64,000 bases of DNA from Xanthomonas sp. DAR 34887 (GTDB lineage Bacteria > Pseudomonadota > Gammaproteobacteria > Xanthomonadales > Xanthomonadaceae). Made by a program: the position numbers and the translations under genes. The stretch lies in NCBI RefSeq assembly GCF_041245805.1, contig NZ_CP162490.1, positions 3,449,001-3,513,000 on the forward strand, given 5' to 3'. This document shows positions 6,579 to 14,973 of the stretch, one piece after another. Numbering within the stretch: position 1 is the first letter of the stretch; every line of letters starts with the position of its first letter. The notes beneath the pieces were generated by a model. The model saw only the letters and a program-made list of their open reading frames with translations, was not told the DNA's origin and ran no database searches.

Positions 6579-9221
6579 TCACGCCGCCACCAGGTTCACG
6601 ATCTTGCCCGGCACGATGATGATCTTGCGGATGCTCAGGCCTTCCAGGAACTTGGCGGTGTTCGGCTCGGCCTGCGCCAGCGCCTCGATCTGCTCGCGCG
6701 GGGCGTCGGCCGCGACCTCGATGGTGCCGCGCAGCTTGCCGTTGACCTGCACCGCCAGGGTCAGCGCGTCGCGCACCAGCGCGGCCGGGTCCGGCTGCGG
6801 GAACGGCAGGTCTTCCAGCAGCGTCGGCGCATGGCCCAGCGCCTGCCACAGCGCATGGCTGGCATGCGGGGTGATCGGGTTGAGCAGCAGCACCGCCGCT
6901 TCCAGCGCTTCCTGGCGCACCGCGCGGCCCTGTTCGCTGGCGTCGTCGAACTTGGCCAGCGCGTTGGTCAGCTCCATCACCGCGGCGATGGCGGTATTGA
7001 AGCTGTGACGGCGGCCGTAGTCGTCGCCGACCTTGCCGATGGTCTCGTGGGTCTTGCGCCGCAGCGCCTTGTGTTCGGCGCCCAGCGCGGCCACGTCCAG
7101 CGCCGGAGCGGCGCCGTCGGCGACATGCCTGTGCACCTGCGCCCACAGCCGGCGCAGGAACCGCGCCATGCCGTCCACGCCGGCCTCGTTCCACTCCAGC
7201 GACTGTTCCGGCGGCGCGGCGAACATCGAGAACAGGCGCACCGTGTCGGCGCCGTACTTGCCGACCATCGCCTGCGGGTCCACGCCGTTGTTCTTGGACT
7301 TGGACATCTTCTCGGTACCGCCGATGTGCACCGGCGCGCCGTCGGCGATCAGGCTGGCGCCGACGATGCGGCCGCGCTCGTCGCGCTGCACGTCTACCTC
7401 GGCCGGGTTGATCCAGTCCTTGGAGCCGTCGCCGTTGTCGCGGTAGTAGGTCTCGGCGATCACCATGCCCTGGGTCAGCAGGTTGGTCGCCGGCTCGTCG
7501 CTGTCCACCAGGCGCGCGTCGCGCAGCAGCTTGTGGAAGAAGCGGAAATACATCAGGTGCAGGATCGCGTGCTCGATGCCGCCGATGTACTGGTCCACCG
7601 GCAGCCAGTAGTTGCCGCGCTTGTCGACCATGTCCTTGGCGCCGGGCGAGGTGTAGCGCGCGTAGTACCAGCTCGACTCCATGAAGGTGTCGAAGGTGTC
7701 GGTCTCGCGCTCGGCCGCCGCGCCGCATTGCGGGCAGGTGGTCTTGCGCCATTCCGGATCGGTCTTCAACGGCGAACCGGTGCCGCTCAGCGCCACGTTC
7801 TCCGGCAGCAGCACCGGCAACTGGTCTTCCGGCACCGGCACCGCGCCGCAGCTGGCGCAGTAGATCACCGGGATCGGGCAGCCCCAGTAGCGCTGGCGGC
7901 TGACGCCCCAGTCGCGCAGGCGGTAGTTGATGCGGCGCTGGCCCTGGCCCTTGCGCTCGAAACGCTCGGCCAGCGCTTCGAACGCGCCGTGGTAATCCAG
8001 GCCGTCGAACTCGGCAGAGTTGACCAGTTCGAACTCGCGGGTCTTGTCGGTGTACCAGTCGCGCCAGACGTTCGGCTCCCAGGTACGCTCGTCGTCGTTC
8101 TTCGGCGCCTTCAGCGCGATCACCTGGCGGATCGGCAGCGCGTACTTGTTGGCGAACTCGAAATCGCGCTGGTCGTGGCCGGGCACCGCCATCACCGCGC
8201 CGGTGCCGTAGCCCATCAGCACGAAGTTGGCGACCCACACCGGGACCTGCTCGCCGCTGATCGGGTGCACCGCCACCAGACCGGTGTCCATGCCGCGCTT
8301 TTCCTGGGTCTCCAGTTCCGCCTCGGACACGCCGCCCTGCTTCAGCTCGGCCAGCAACGCGGCCAGCTGCGGGTTGGACTTGGCCGCATGCAGCGCCAGC
8401 GGATGCTCGCTGGCGATGGAGACGAAGGTCACGCCCATCAGCGTGTCCGGGCGCGTGGTGAACACGCGCAGCGGATCCAGCGCCGCGCCGTCGGCGTCGC
8501 GCACCTCGAACTGGATCTCCAGGCCTTCGGAACGGCCGATCCAGTTGCGCTGCATGGTCTTGACCGACTCCGGCCAGCCCGGCAGCTGGTCCAGGCCGTC
8601 CAGCAGTTCCTGCGCGTAGTCGGTGATGCGCAGGAACCACTGCGGGATCTCGCGCTTCTCCACCAGCGCGCCGGAGCGCCAGCCGCGGCCGTCGATGACC
8701 TGCTCGTTGGCCAGCACGGTCTGGTCGACCGGGTCCCAGTTCACCACCGCGTTGCGGCGATAGGCCAGGCCCTTGCGCATCAGCCGGGTGAACATGCGCT
8801 GCTCGTGCACGTAGTACTCGGGACGGCAGGTGGCGAATTCGCGCGACCAGTCGATCGCGTAACCCAGCGACTTCAGCTGGCTGCGCATGTGCTCGATGTT
8901 GGCGTAGGTCCACTTCGCCGGCGCGGTCTTGTTCTTGATCGCGGCGTTCTCGGCCGGCAGGCCGAACGCGTCCCAGCCCATCGGCTGCAGCACGTTCTTG
9001 CCGTTCATGCGCTGGTAGCGGCTGATCACGTCGCCGATGGTGTAGTTGCGCACGTGGCCCATGTGCAGCGCACCGGACGGGTACGGCAGCATCGACAGGC
9101 AATAGAACTTGGGCTTGTCGGAGGTCTCGTTGACCTCGAAGGCGCGGGTGGCGTCCCAGAACTGCTGGGCGGACGATTCGACCTGCTGCGGGTCGTAGGC
9201 GGTGGGCTCGACGGCGGACAT
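6579..9221 (-). CDS. leuS: Leucyl-tRNA synthetase LeuS
   Basis: LeuS charges tRNA-Leu. The 880-residue length is normal for the bacterial enzyme. The class I HIGH-type motif is PYPSGALHMGH at residues 46-56, and the KMSKS loop is at 638-642 (TEKMSKSKNNGVDP). The editing domain with TTRPDTLMGVTFVSIA lies between them, and a zinc-ribbon-like CASCG ... CPQCG is present. The start at 9221 (MSAVEPTAYDPQQVE) gives the canonical N-terminus; the open frame extends upstream by chance. It heads the minus-strand leuS-lptE-holA-nadD run. Confidence 0.98.
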   Translation of the reverse strand: MSAVEPTAYDPQQVESSAQQFWDATRAFEVNETSDKPKFYCLSMLPYPSGALHMGHVRNYTIGDVISRYQRMNGKNVLQPMGWDAFGLPAENAAIKNKTAPAKWTYANIEHMRSQLKSLGYAIDWSREFATCRPEYYVHEQRMFTRLMRKGLAYRRNAVVNWDPVDQTVLANEQVIDGRGWRSGALVEKREIPQWFLRITDYAQELLDGLDQLPGWPESVKTMQRNWIGRSEGLEIQFEVRDADGAALDPLRVFTTRPDTLMGVTFVSIASEHPLALHAAKSNPQLAALLAELKQGGVSEAELETQEKRGMDTGLVAVHPISGEQVPVWVANFVLMGYGTGAVMAVPGHDQRDFEFANKYALPIRQVIALKAPKNDDERTWEPNVWRDWYTDKTREFELVNSAEFDGLDYHGAFEALAERFERKGQGQRRINYRLRDWGVSRQRYWGCPIPVIYCASCGAVPVPEDQLPVLLPENVALSGTGSPLKTDPEWRKTTCPQCGAAAERETDTFDTFMESSWYYARYTSPGAKDMVDKRGNYWLPVDQYIGGIEHAILHLMYFRFFHKLLRDARLVDSDEPATNLLTQGMVIAETYYRDNGDGSKDWINPAEVDVQRDERGRIVGASLIADGAPVHIGGTEKMSKSKNNGVDPQAMVGKYGADTVRLFSMFAAPPEQSLEWNEAGVDGMARFLRRLWAQVHRHVADGAAPALDVAALGAEHKALRRKTHETIGKVGDDYGRRHSFNTAIAAVMELTNALAKFDDASEQGRAVRQEALEAAVLLLNPITPHASHALWQALGHAPTLLEDLPFPQPDPAALVRDALTLAVQVNGKLRGTIEVAADAPREQIEALAQAEPNTAKFLEGLSIRKIIIVPGKIVNLVAA

Positions 9222-9474
9222 GGAAACGGGCAAGGGCCAGGCGGCAACAAAGCAGGCAAGGGTACCGCAGCGCAGCAGGCGGCTCCAATCGTGGCGACGA
9301 GCGGCACCGGCCCGCGCCCGGCCCGGGCGCTCGCGCGCATCGCCGCCAGCGTGGCGGATAGCGGGAAAACTCCGCTCGCCGCGCCGCCCGGCGCAGCGGA
9401 ACAACCGCGCAACGGCCTTGCGCCGGGCCGGACCGATGCGCAGCGGACCGGCGCCGATTGCGCGCGAACAGGGT

Positions 9475-10098
9475 TCAGCCCCCGCGCGGCACCCGCTGCG
9501 GCCCGGGGCGGCAGGCCAGCAGCGCCAGCCAGGCCCACCACAGCGCGAACACCAGCCGCTGCGCCACCGCCGCCGACAGCAGCGCGTCCAGCGCGAACGC
9601 ACCGAGCGCGGCCAGCAGGGCCACCGCCAGCGCGGTGCGCGCCCAGCCGCGCGCGCCGGGCTGGCGCCAGGCACCGATGGCCAGCAGGCTGGCCGCCGCC
9701 ACCAGCGCCACCACCCACAGCAGCCAGGCGCTGGCGTGCAACTGGGTGGCGCGCGATTCCAGGTCGGCCGGGTCCAGCGGCAGCAGGCCCATGCCGGCGA
9801 AGGCCAGCCCGGCCAGCAACAGCAACTGGCCGCCGACGCGCAGCGACCAGGGCGCGCCACGGCCGCTACGCTGCAGCAGGCGCAGCGCCAGCGCCGCCGC
9901 CAGCGCGCCGGGCAGCACGAAGGCCAGCAGATCGAAGGCCCAGGCATGGGCGATACCGCTGGCGCCGAGCAGCGCGACCGGATGCGACCACGGCAGATAA
10001 CCCGGCAGGGCCAGCCCAAAGCCCACCACTGCGGCCACGGCGACCAGCGCCAGCAACGGCCCTGCATAGCGCAGCGCCTGATCGTATCGGTTCGCCAT
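9475..10098 (-). CDS. DUF998-type integral membrane protein
   Basis: A 207-residue protein with about six hydrophobic helices and the DUF998 pattern: an N-terminal helix with VVGFGLALPGYLPWSHPVALLGASG, then FDLLAFVLPGALAAALAL. The ATG at 10098 (MANRYDQALRYAG) precedes the first helix directly. Function is unknown for the family. It lies upstream of leuS with a gap of about 250 bp and is transcribed divergently from the thioredoxin gene. A second, divergent DUF998 protein is encoded at 39891-40577. Confidence 0.75.
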   Translation of the reverse strand: MANRYDQALRYAGPLLALVAVAAVVGFGLALPGYLPWSHPVALLGASGIAHAWAFDLLAFVLPGALAAALALRLLQRSGRGAPWSLRVGGQLLLLAGLAFAGMGLLPLDPADLESRATQLHASAWLLWVVALVAAASLLAIGAWRQPGARGWARTALAVALLAALGAFALDALLSAAVAQRLVFALWWAWLALLACRPGPQRVPRGG

Positions 10099-10308
10099 CG
10101 TGTCTTCGGGCCTCTGCGCCGCCACGCCACCGCGGCGCGGCAAACGCCCATTGTCGCCGCTGCGGCCGCGGCTGGCACCCCGCGCCCGCGTCGCCGCCGC
10201 GATCGCCGCGGCGACGGCGCGCAAGGCCGTCGCCGGCCTGCCTACCCTTGCGTCAGCGCCGGTCTGTCACCATAGAACCCATCATTCTTCGCCAGCCACG
10301 ATGCCCCC

Positions 10309-11172
10309 ATGTCCGACATGCCCCACGTTTTCGACGCCAAGACCGAGACCTTCGAAGCGGAAGTGCTGCAGAAATCGCTGCAGACCCCCGTGCTGGTGGA
10401 CTTCTGGGCGCCCTGGTGCGGCCCGTGCAAGACCCTGAGCCCGATCCTGGAGAAGCTGGCCGCCGAGTACCACGGCGCGTTCGTGCTGGCCAAGGTCGAT
10501 GTGGACCAGGAGCAGCAGATCGCCGCCGCGTTCCAGATCCGCTCGGTGCCGACCGTGTTCTTGGTCAAGGACGGGCAACTGGTCGACGGTTTCCCCGGGG
10601 CCATGCCCGAAGGCCAGCTGCGCGAGTTCCTGACCCAGCACGGCATCGCGCCGCTGCCGGCGCCGGCCGAGGCCCAGGACGACGCGCCCGCGGCGCCGCT
10701 GGACCCGCAGGCCGAGGTGCTGCGCCTGCGCGAGGCGGTGGCCGCCGAGCCGGACAAGGACGAACTGAAGCTGGACCTGGCGCTGGCGCTGGTGAAGACC
10801 GGTGCGGCCAGCGAAGCCGAGGCGTTGATCGACGCGCTGCCGGCCAACCTGGCCACCGACGAACGCGCGGTGCGCGCGCGGGCGCGGCTGGGCTTCGTCG
10901 GCGCGCTGCAGTCGGCGCCGCCGCTGGAATCGCTGCAGGCGGCGGTGGCGCAGGACCCGGCCGATCTGAAGGCGCGCTACCTGCTCGGCGTGCGGCAGTT
11001 GATCGCCGGCGAGGACGAAGCGGCGCTGGAGCAGTTCCTGGAAATGCTGCGGCAGGACCGCGGCTTCGAGGACGGCCTGCCCAAGAAATCGCTGATCGAC
11101 GCGTTCCGGGTGATCGAGGACGAGGACCTCGTCGGCCGCTACCGGCGCAAGATGTCCGCGCTGCTGTTCTGA
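10309..11172 (+). CDS. cnoX: CnoX-like thioredoxin/TPR chaperone (YbbN family)
   Basis: A 287-residue cytoplasmic protein. Residues 1-110 form a thioredoxin fold with the active site DFWAPWCGPCK (WCGPC at 36-40), the cis-proline region SVPTVFLVKDG and the closing helix. The remainder is the helical tetratricopeptide-like domain of the CnoX/YbbN family (LKLDLALALVKTGAASEAEALIDALP; DLKARYLLGVRQLIAGEDEAALEQFLEMLRQD). CnoX protects substrates from over-oxidation and passes them to GroEL. The Escherichia coli protein lacks a redox-active CGPC, whereas this one keeps both cysteines, so it may also work as a reductase. A second ATG lies three codons downstream of the chosen start. Confidence 0.88.
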   Translation: MSDMPHVFDAKTETFEAEVLQKSLQTPVLVDFWAPWCGPCKTLSPILEKLAAEYHGAFVLAKVDVDQEQQIAAAFQIRSVPTVFLVKDGQLVDGFPGAMPEGQLREFLTQHGIAPLPAPAEAQDDAPAAPLDPQAEVLRLREAVAAEPDKDELKLDLALALVKTGAASEAEALIDALPANLATDERAVRARARLGFVGALQSAPPLESLQAAVAQDPADLKARYLLGVRQLIAGEDEAALEQFLEMLRQDRGFEDGLPKKSLIDAFRVIEDEDLVGRYRRKMSALLF

Positions 11173-11309
11173 GCCGCACGCGGAACGCTGCACACGGCCG
11201 CACCTGCGCCGGGCCGGCCGTTGCGTGACGTCGGCGGCGGCAGCGCCGCCACCCACCATACTCATGCGAATGGTAAGCTCGCCCTCCCCTAGCGCTGCTT
11301 CCGTCCGCA

Positions 11310-11759
11310 ATGAAAGCCTCCCTGTTCCGCCTGGGCCTGAACCTGTGGCCGCCGTTCCTGTTCGCCGGCATCCACCTGGCGGAACTGAGCCCGGACTACC
11401 GCTACGCGCGGGTCGAACTGCGCATGCGCCCGTGGAACCGCAACTACGTCGGCACCCATTTCGGCGGCAGCCTGTTCGCGATGACCGATCCGTTCTGGAT
11501 GCTGCTGGCGATGCAGAACCTGGGCCGCGACTACTACGTCTGGGACAAGGCCGGCAGCATCGAATTCGTACGCCCGGGGCGCGGCACGGTGACCGCGCAG
11601 TTCCGCCTGGACGAGGCGATGCTGGACGACATGCGCACCGCCACCGCCGGCGGCGACAAATACCTGCGCTGGTTCGACAACGAGATCCTCGACGCGCAGG
11701 GCACGGTGGTGGCGCGCACGCGCAAGCAGCTGTACGTCAAGCGCAAGCCGGCGCGCTAG
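11310..11759 (+). CDS. DUF4442 hotdog-fold thioesterase-like protein
   Basis: A 149-residue protein with the hotdog pattern of the DUF4442/PaaI-like group: a central helix preceded by NRNYVGTHFGGSLFAMTDPFWMLLAMQNLGRDYYVWDKAGSIEFVRPGRGTV. Family members are acyl-CoA thioesterase-like, but I know of no demonstrated substrate. It has its own 137-bp upstream gap after the CnoX gene and is convergent with the following minus-strand gene. Confidence 0.82.
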   Translation: MKASLFRLGLNLWPPFLFAGIHLAELSPDYRYARVELRMRPWNRNYVGTHFGGSLFAMTDPFWMLLAMQNLGRDYYVWDKAGSIEFVRPGRGTVTAQFRLDEAMLDDMRTATAGGDKYLRWFDNEILDAQGTVVARTRKQLYVKRKPAR

Positions 11760-11793
11760 CCTTTACCACGCCGGTGGCGACGGTGCCGGCGCA

Positions 11794-13140
11794 TCAGGGC
11801 CGCAGCCGGCTGCCCGGCAAGGGCAACCGCAGCGCATCGCCTTCGCCATCGGCATACAGCGCCACCTGCACGCCCTGCCCGTCGGCTGTCGCCTGCAGCG
11901 GCCGCCGCTCCCCGCGCAGATCGGGCGGTAATGCGGCCAAGCGCTGCGGCAGCGGCTGCGCGCCGGGATGCGCGCGCAGCCACAGCAGCGCCGAGGTCAG
12001 CCGCATCGCCGCCGCGGCATCCTGCAACGACGCCTGGTAGCGTACGAACGATGGCGGCGGCATCCGCGCCATCGCGCAGCCCAAGGCATTGGCGACACAG
12101 CCCATCGAGAGCACGGCCACCGGTGCCGACACCTGGGCCGCGCTAGGCGGCCGGTCCGCATTCAAGCTGGCGCGCGCATCGGCAGCGCAGGCGCGAGTAA
12201 ACAGTGGCGCCAGCATGGCCTTGCTGCGCTCGGCGTCGAACGCCAGCGGCACCAGCGCCGATTCGTACCAGCGCCGCTGCGCGGCATGGCGGTCGCTGGC
12301 GAGCTCGTCGAATGTCGCGAACGTCCACTGCGCCTCGCCACGCAACGGCTTGCATAGGCTCACGTCGTCGATCTGCAGCGGCGCGAACGCCTGCGCGCAC
12401 TGCGCAGGCAGCGCCTGCTGCGGCGGCAAGTCGGCGAGCATGTCGGCGAGCATGTCGGCGAACAGGCGCGCGTTGCCGCGCAGCATCGCCGCGCCGATCA
12501 TCGAGGTGATCAGGTTGTCGCCGCTGGCCAGCAACGCCCGCGCCACCCCGGCATCGTTGCAGACACCTAGCAGCGCTGGTTGGGTACGGCCATCCACGAA
12601 ATCCAGCGAATGCTGCGTCAGCGGGATCTGCAACAGCGAAAAGGCCGGCAGCTGGATGTCAGTGCTGCCAGCGAAAGGACTGCGGTACCCCGATGCTTCG
12701 GACACGGTCGGCATCGCCGCCAGCAACGGCGCCTGGGTCGCAAGGGCCGCGGCATAGGCTGGACGCGCCGCGCGCACGGTGTGCAGGCAATCGTCGCCGC
12801 GCCAACGGCATCGCGGCAGGCTGGCCGCCGGCCAGTCGGGAACGCGCGGATAGCGGCTGGCGGCGCTATGAAAGGCGACGCCGGCGGGCCATGCCCTGAA
12901 GCGCCGCGCGTCTTCGTCGAGCAAGGCTTGCCGCTGGGCCGAGGGCACGGCGTAGGGCAATAGCCACAGGTCCGCGAACAGGTTCGGCCCCCGCAGCGGC
13001 TGTGGCGGCTGCCGCAGCTGCGCCAGCGCGTCGCGCTGCGCCGCCGGCACCGGCCACAACCGCGACGCCAGATAGAACGCCGCACCCAGCAACAGCAGCG
13101 CGCCGCCTGCGTATCCCAGCCACTTGCCGATCCTCGCCAC
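11794..13140 (-). CDS. Membrane-anchored protein of unknown function
   Basis: I do not recognise a family. The 448-residue product has one N-terminal hydrophobic helix (about residues 9-28, YAGGALLLLGAAFYLASRLW), then a large domain that should face the periplasm. It contains several cysteines (PRCRWRGDDCLH, GVCND, CMAR) that could form disulfides. The tandem peptide ADMLADMLADL comes from a 12-bp duplication at 12431-12454. It is flanked by the hotdog protein (convergent) and DUF502 (divergent). It looks like a lineage-restricted xanthomonad protein; no catalytic motif is evident. Confidence 0.7.
   Translation of the reverse strand: MARIGKWLGYAGGALLLLGAAFYLASRLWPVPAAQRDALAQLRQPPQPLRGPNLFADLWLLPYAVPSAQRQALLDEDARRFRAWPAGVAFHSAASRYPRVPDWPAASLPRCRWRGDDCLHTVRAARPAYAAALATQAPLLAAMPTVSEASGYRSPFAGSTDIQLPAFSLLQIPLTQHSLDFVDGRTQPALLGVCNDAGVARALLASGDNLITSMIGAAMLRGNARLFADMLADMLADLPPQQALPAQCAQAFAPLQIDDVSLCKPLRGEAQWTFATFDELASDRHAAQRRWYESALVPLAFDAERSKAMLAPLFTRACAADARASLNADRPPSAAQVSAPVAVLSMGCVANALGCAMARMPPPSFVRYQASLQDAAAAMRLTSALLWLRAHPGAQPLPQRLAALPPDLRGERRPLQATADGQGVQVALYADGEGDALRLPLPGSRLRP
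12431..12460. repeat. 12-bp tandem repeat inside the unknown membrane protein gene
   Basis: TCGGCGAGCATG occurs twice in tandem (12431-12442 and 12443-12454), followed by the partial copy TCGGCGA. It is in frame and encodes repeated ADML units, so slippage would change protein length by four residues without a frameshift. Confidence 0.85.
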
Positions 13141-13227
13141 GCCGCTTCCCCAATCGCACCTGCACGGTAACGCGTCATCTTAGCCGGCGGCGCAGCGGCA
13201 GGCGCGGCGCGCCGCTACACTAGGCGG

Positions 13228-13905
13228 ATGTCGCCCGATACCCCCGCTCCGCACCCCCGCCCGTCCCTGCAACGGCTGTTCTTCACCGGCCTGCTGACCC
13301 TGCTGCCGATCTGGCTGACCTGGGTCGTGGTCAAGTTCGTGTTTGTGCTGCTGTCGGGCATCAGCAGTCCGTGGGTGGTGCCGCTGTCGGCGCGCATCGC
13401 CGCCTCGTTCCCGCGCGAGATGGGTTGGGCCACCGCACTGTGGGTGCAGAACACCATCGCCCTGATCGCCACCCTGGCGGTGATCCTGCTGGTCGGCATC
13501 CTCAGCCGGCGCATGATCGGCCAACGCCTGCTGCGCTGGTTCGAGGCGGTCATGCGCCGCATTCCGCTGGCCAGCGTGGTCTACGACAGCGTGCGCAAGC
13601 TGGTGGACATCCTGCAGACCCAGCCCGGCAGCACCCAGCGCGTGGTGCTGATCGACTTCCCGCATCGCGACATGAAGTCGGTGGGCCTGGTGACCCGGGT
13701 GATCAAGGAACAGGGCAGCGGCCGCGAGCTGGCCGCGGTGTACGTGCCGACCACACCGAACCCGACCTCCGGCTATCTGGAGATCGTGCCGGTGGAGCTG
13801 CTGACCCCCACCGACTGGAGCGTGGACCAGGCGATGAGCTTCATCATCTCCGGCGGCGCGGTGGCGCCGGACAGCGTGCCCTTCACCCGTACCATGGACC
13901 GCTGA
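13228..13905 (+). CDS. DUF502 family membrane protein
   Basis: A 225-residue protein with two N-terminal membrane helices (RLFFTGLLTLLPIWLTWVVVKFVFVLL and WVQNTIALIATLAVILLVGIL), then the DUF502 soluble part IPLASVVYDSVRKLVDILQ ... VVLIDFPHRDMKSVGLVT ... VYVPTTPNPTSGYLEIVPVELL and DQAMSFIISGGAVAP. These are the diagnostic DUF502 motifs. Function is unknown. It lies ten bases ahead of the YhhQ-type transporter gene and is probably co-transcribed with it. Confidence 0.9.
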   Translation: MSPDTPAPHPRPSLQRLFFTGLLTLLPIWLTWVVVKFVFVLLSGISSPWVVPLSARIAASFPREMGWATALWVQNTIALIATLAVILLVGILSRRMIGQRLLRWFEAVMRRIPLASVVYDSVRKLVDILQTQPGSTQRVVLIDFPHRDMKSVGLVTRVIKEQGSGRELAAVYVPTTPNPTSGYLEIVPVELLTPTDWSVDQAMSFIISGGAVAPDSVPFTRTMDR

Positions 13906-13915
13906 GGGCAGGCGG

Positions 13916-14689
13916 ATGCGCAACGGCACGCTCGACGACCGCGCCGTCCGCCTGTTCATCGGCCTGGCCGCGTTCTTCTGCGTCAATGCCGCGCTCGCCG
14001 AATTCATCGGGGTCAAGATCTTCGCCCTGGAAGACACCCTGGGCATCGCGCCGCTGAACTGGAACCTGTTCGGCCAGACCGGCTCGATGAACTTCACCGC
14101 CGGCACCTTGCTGTGGCCGCTGGTGTTCATCCTCACCGACACCATCAACGAGTTCTTCGGCCGCCGCGGAGTGCGCTTCATCTCCTGGCTGGCGGTGGCG
14201 CTGATCGGCTACGGCTTCCTGTTCGCGTTCGCGGCGATCGCGCTGGCGCCGGCCGGGTTCTGGGTCGGCGCGGCGCAACACCAGGGCGTGCCGGACTACC
14301 AGGCCGCGTTCGCGGCGGTGTTCGGCCAGGGCCTGTGGACCATCGCCGGATCGCTGGTCGCGTTCCTGGCCGGGCAGCTGATCGACGTGGCGGTGTTCCA
14401 CCGCATCCGCAACGTCACCGGCGAAAAACACGTGTGGCTGCGTGCCACCGGCTCCACCGCGGTGTCGCAGCTGATCGACAGCTTCGTGGTCATCTACATC
14501 GCCTTCGTGCTCGGTCCGCAGCACTGGTCGATCCCGCTGTTCCTGGCGGTGAGCACGCTCAACTACATCTGCAAGATGCTGCTGGCGGTGCTGCTGATCC
14601 CGCTGCTGTACCTGATGCGGCGGCTGATCACCGACTACCTGAGCCCCGAGCGCGCCGAGCAGTTGCGCGAGGAAGCCGCGGCCGACTGA
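13916..14689 (+). CDS. yhhQ: Queuosine-precursor transporter, YhhQ/VUT family
   Basis: A 257-residue inner-membrane protein with about six helices. The pattern LAEFIGVKIFAL, LLWPLVFILTDTINEFFGRRGVRFISW and GQLIDVAVFHRIRNVTG ... WLRATGSTAVSQLIDSFVVIYIAF is the COG1738 (YhhQ) signature. In Escherichia coli YhhQ imports preQ0/preQ1 for queuosine tRNA modification. No preQ1 riboswitch could fit, since only ten bases separate it from DUF502. Family assignment is strong; the substrate is inferred from the family. Confidence 0.88.
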   Translation: MRNGTLDDRAVRLFIGLAAFFCVNAALAEFIGVKIFALEDTLGIAPLNWNLFGQTGSMNFTAGTLLWPLVFILTDTINEFFGRRGVRFISWLAVALIGYGFLFAFAAIALAPAGFWVGAAQHQGVPDYQAAFAAVFGQGLWTIAGSLVAFLAGQLIDVAVFHRIRNVTGEKHVWLRATGSTAVSQLIDSFVVIYIAFVLGPQHWSIPLFLAVSTLNYICKMLLAVLLIPLLYLMRRLITDYLSPERAEQLREEAAAD

Positions 14690-14973
14690 GTGCGCGGATC
14701 GGCCGCGCCGCTGCGGCAACGCGTGGGATTCACGCGCTCCGCTGCATCCCGTCTCCGCAAGGCCGTCGCGCCCGGATTCGCGCCCCTGCACGGCCGGCGC
14801 AAACGCCGGAGACAACCGCCCGGCCTGGGCCGCGTGCGCCGCGCGCAGCCGCCGTAGCAGCTACCCAGACCCTTCGTCTTCCCGGTTTTTTCCTGACCGT
14901 GCGCCCGGCGGTGGGTGGCCTCCTCGGTGCGGATCGGGCAAGCTCCCGTGCTCGCTTGTCGTTGGAGCCCGTA

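Noticed and set aside
6519..11228. Very long plus-strand open frame (over 1500 codons) antisense to leuS
   Set aside because: It is antisense to leuS and its neighbours and reads arginine-, alanine- and histidine-rich with no domain; high GC makes such frames by chance.
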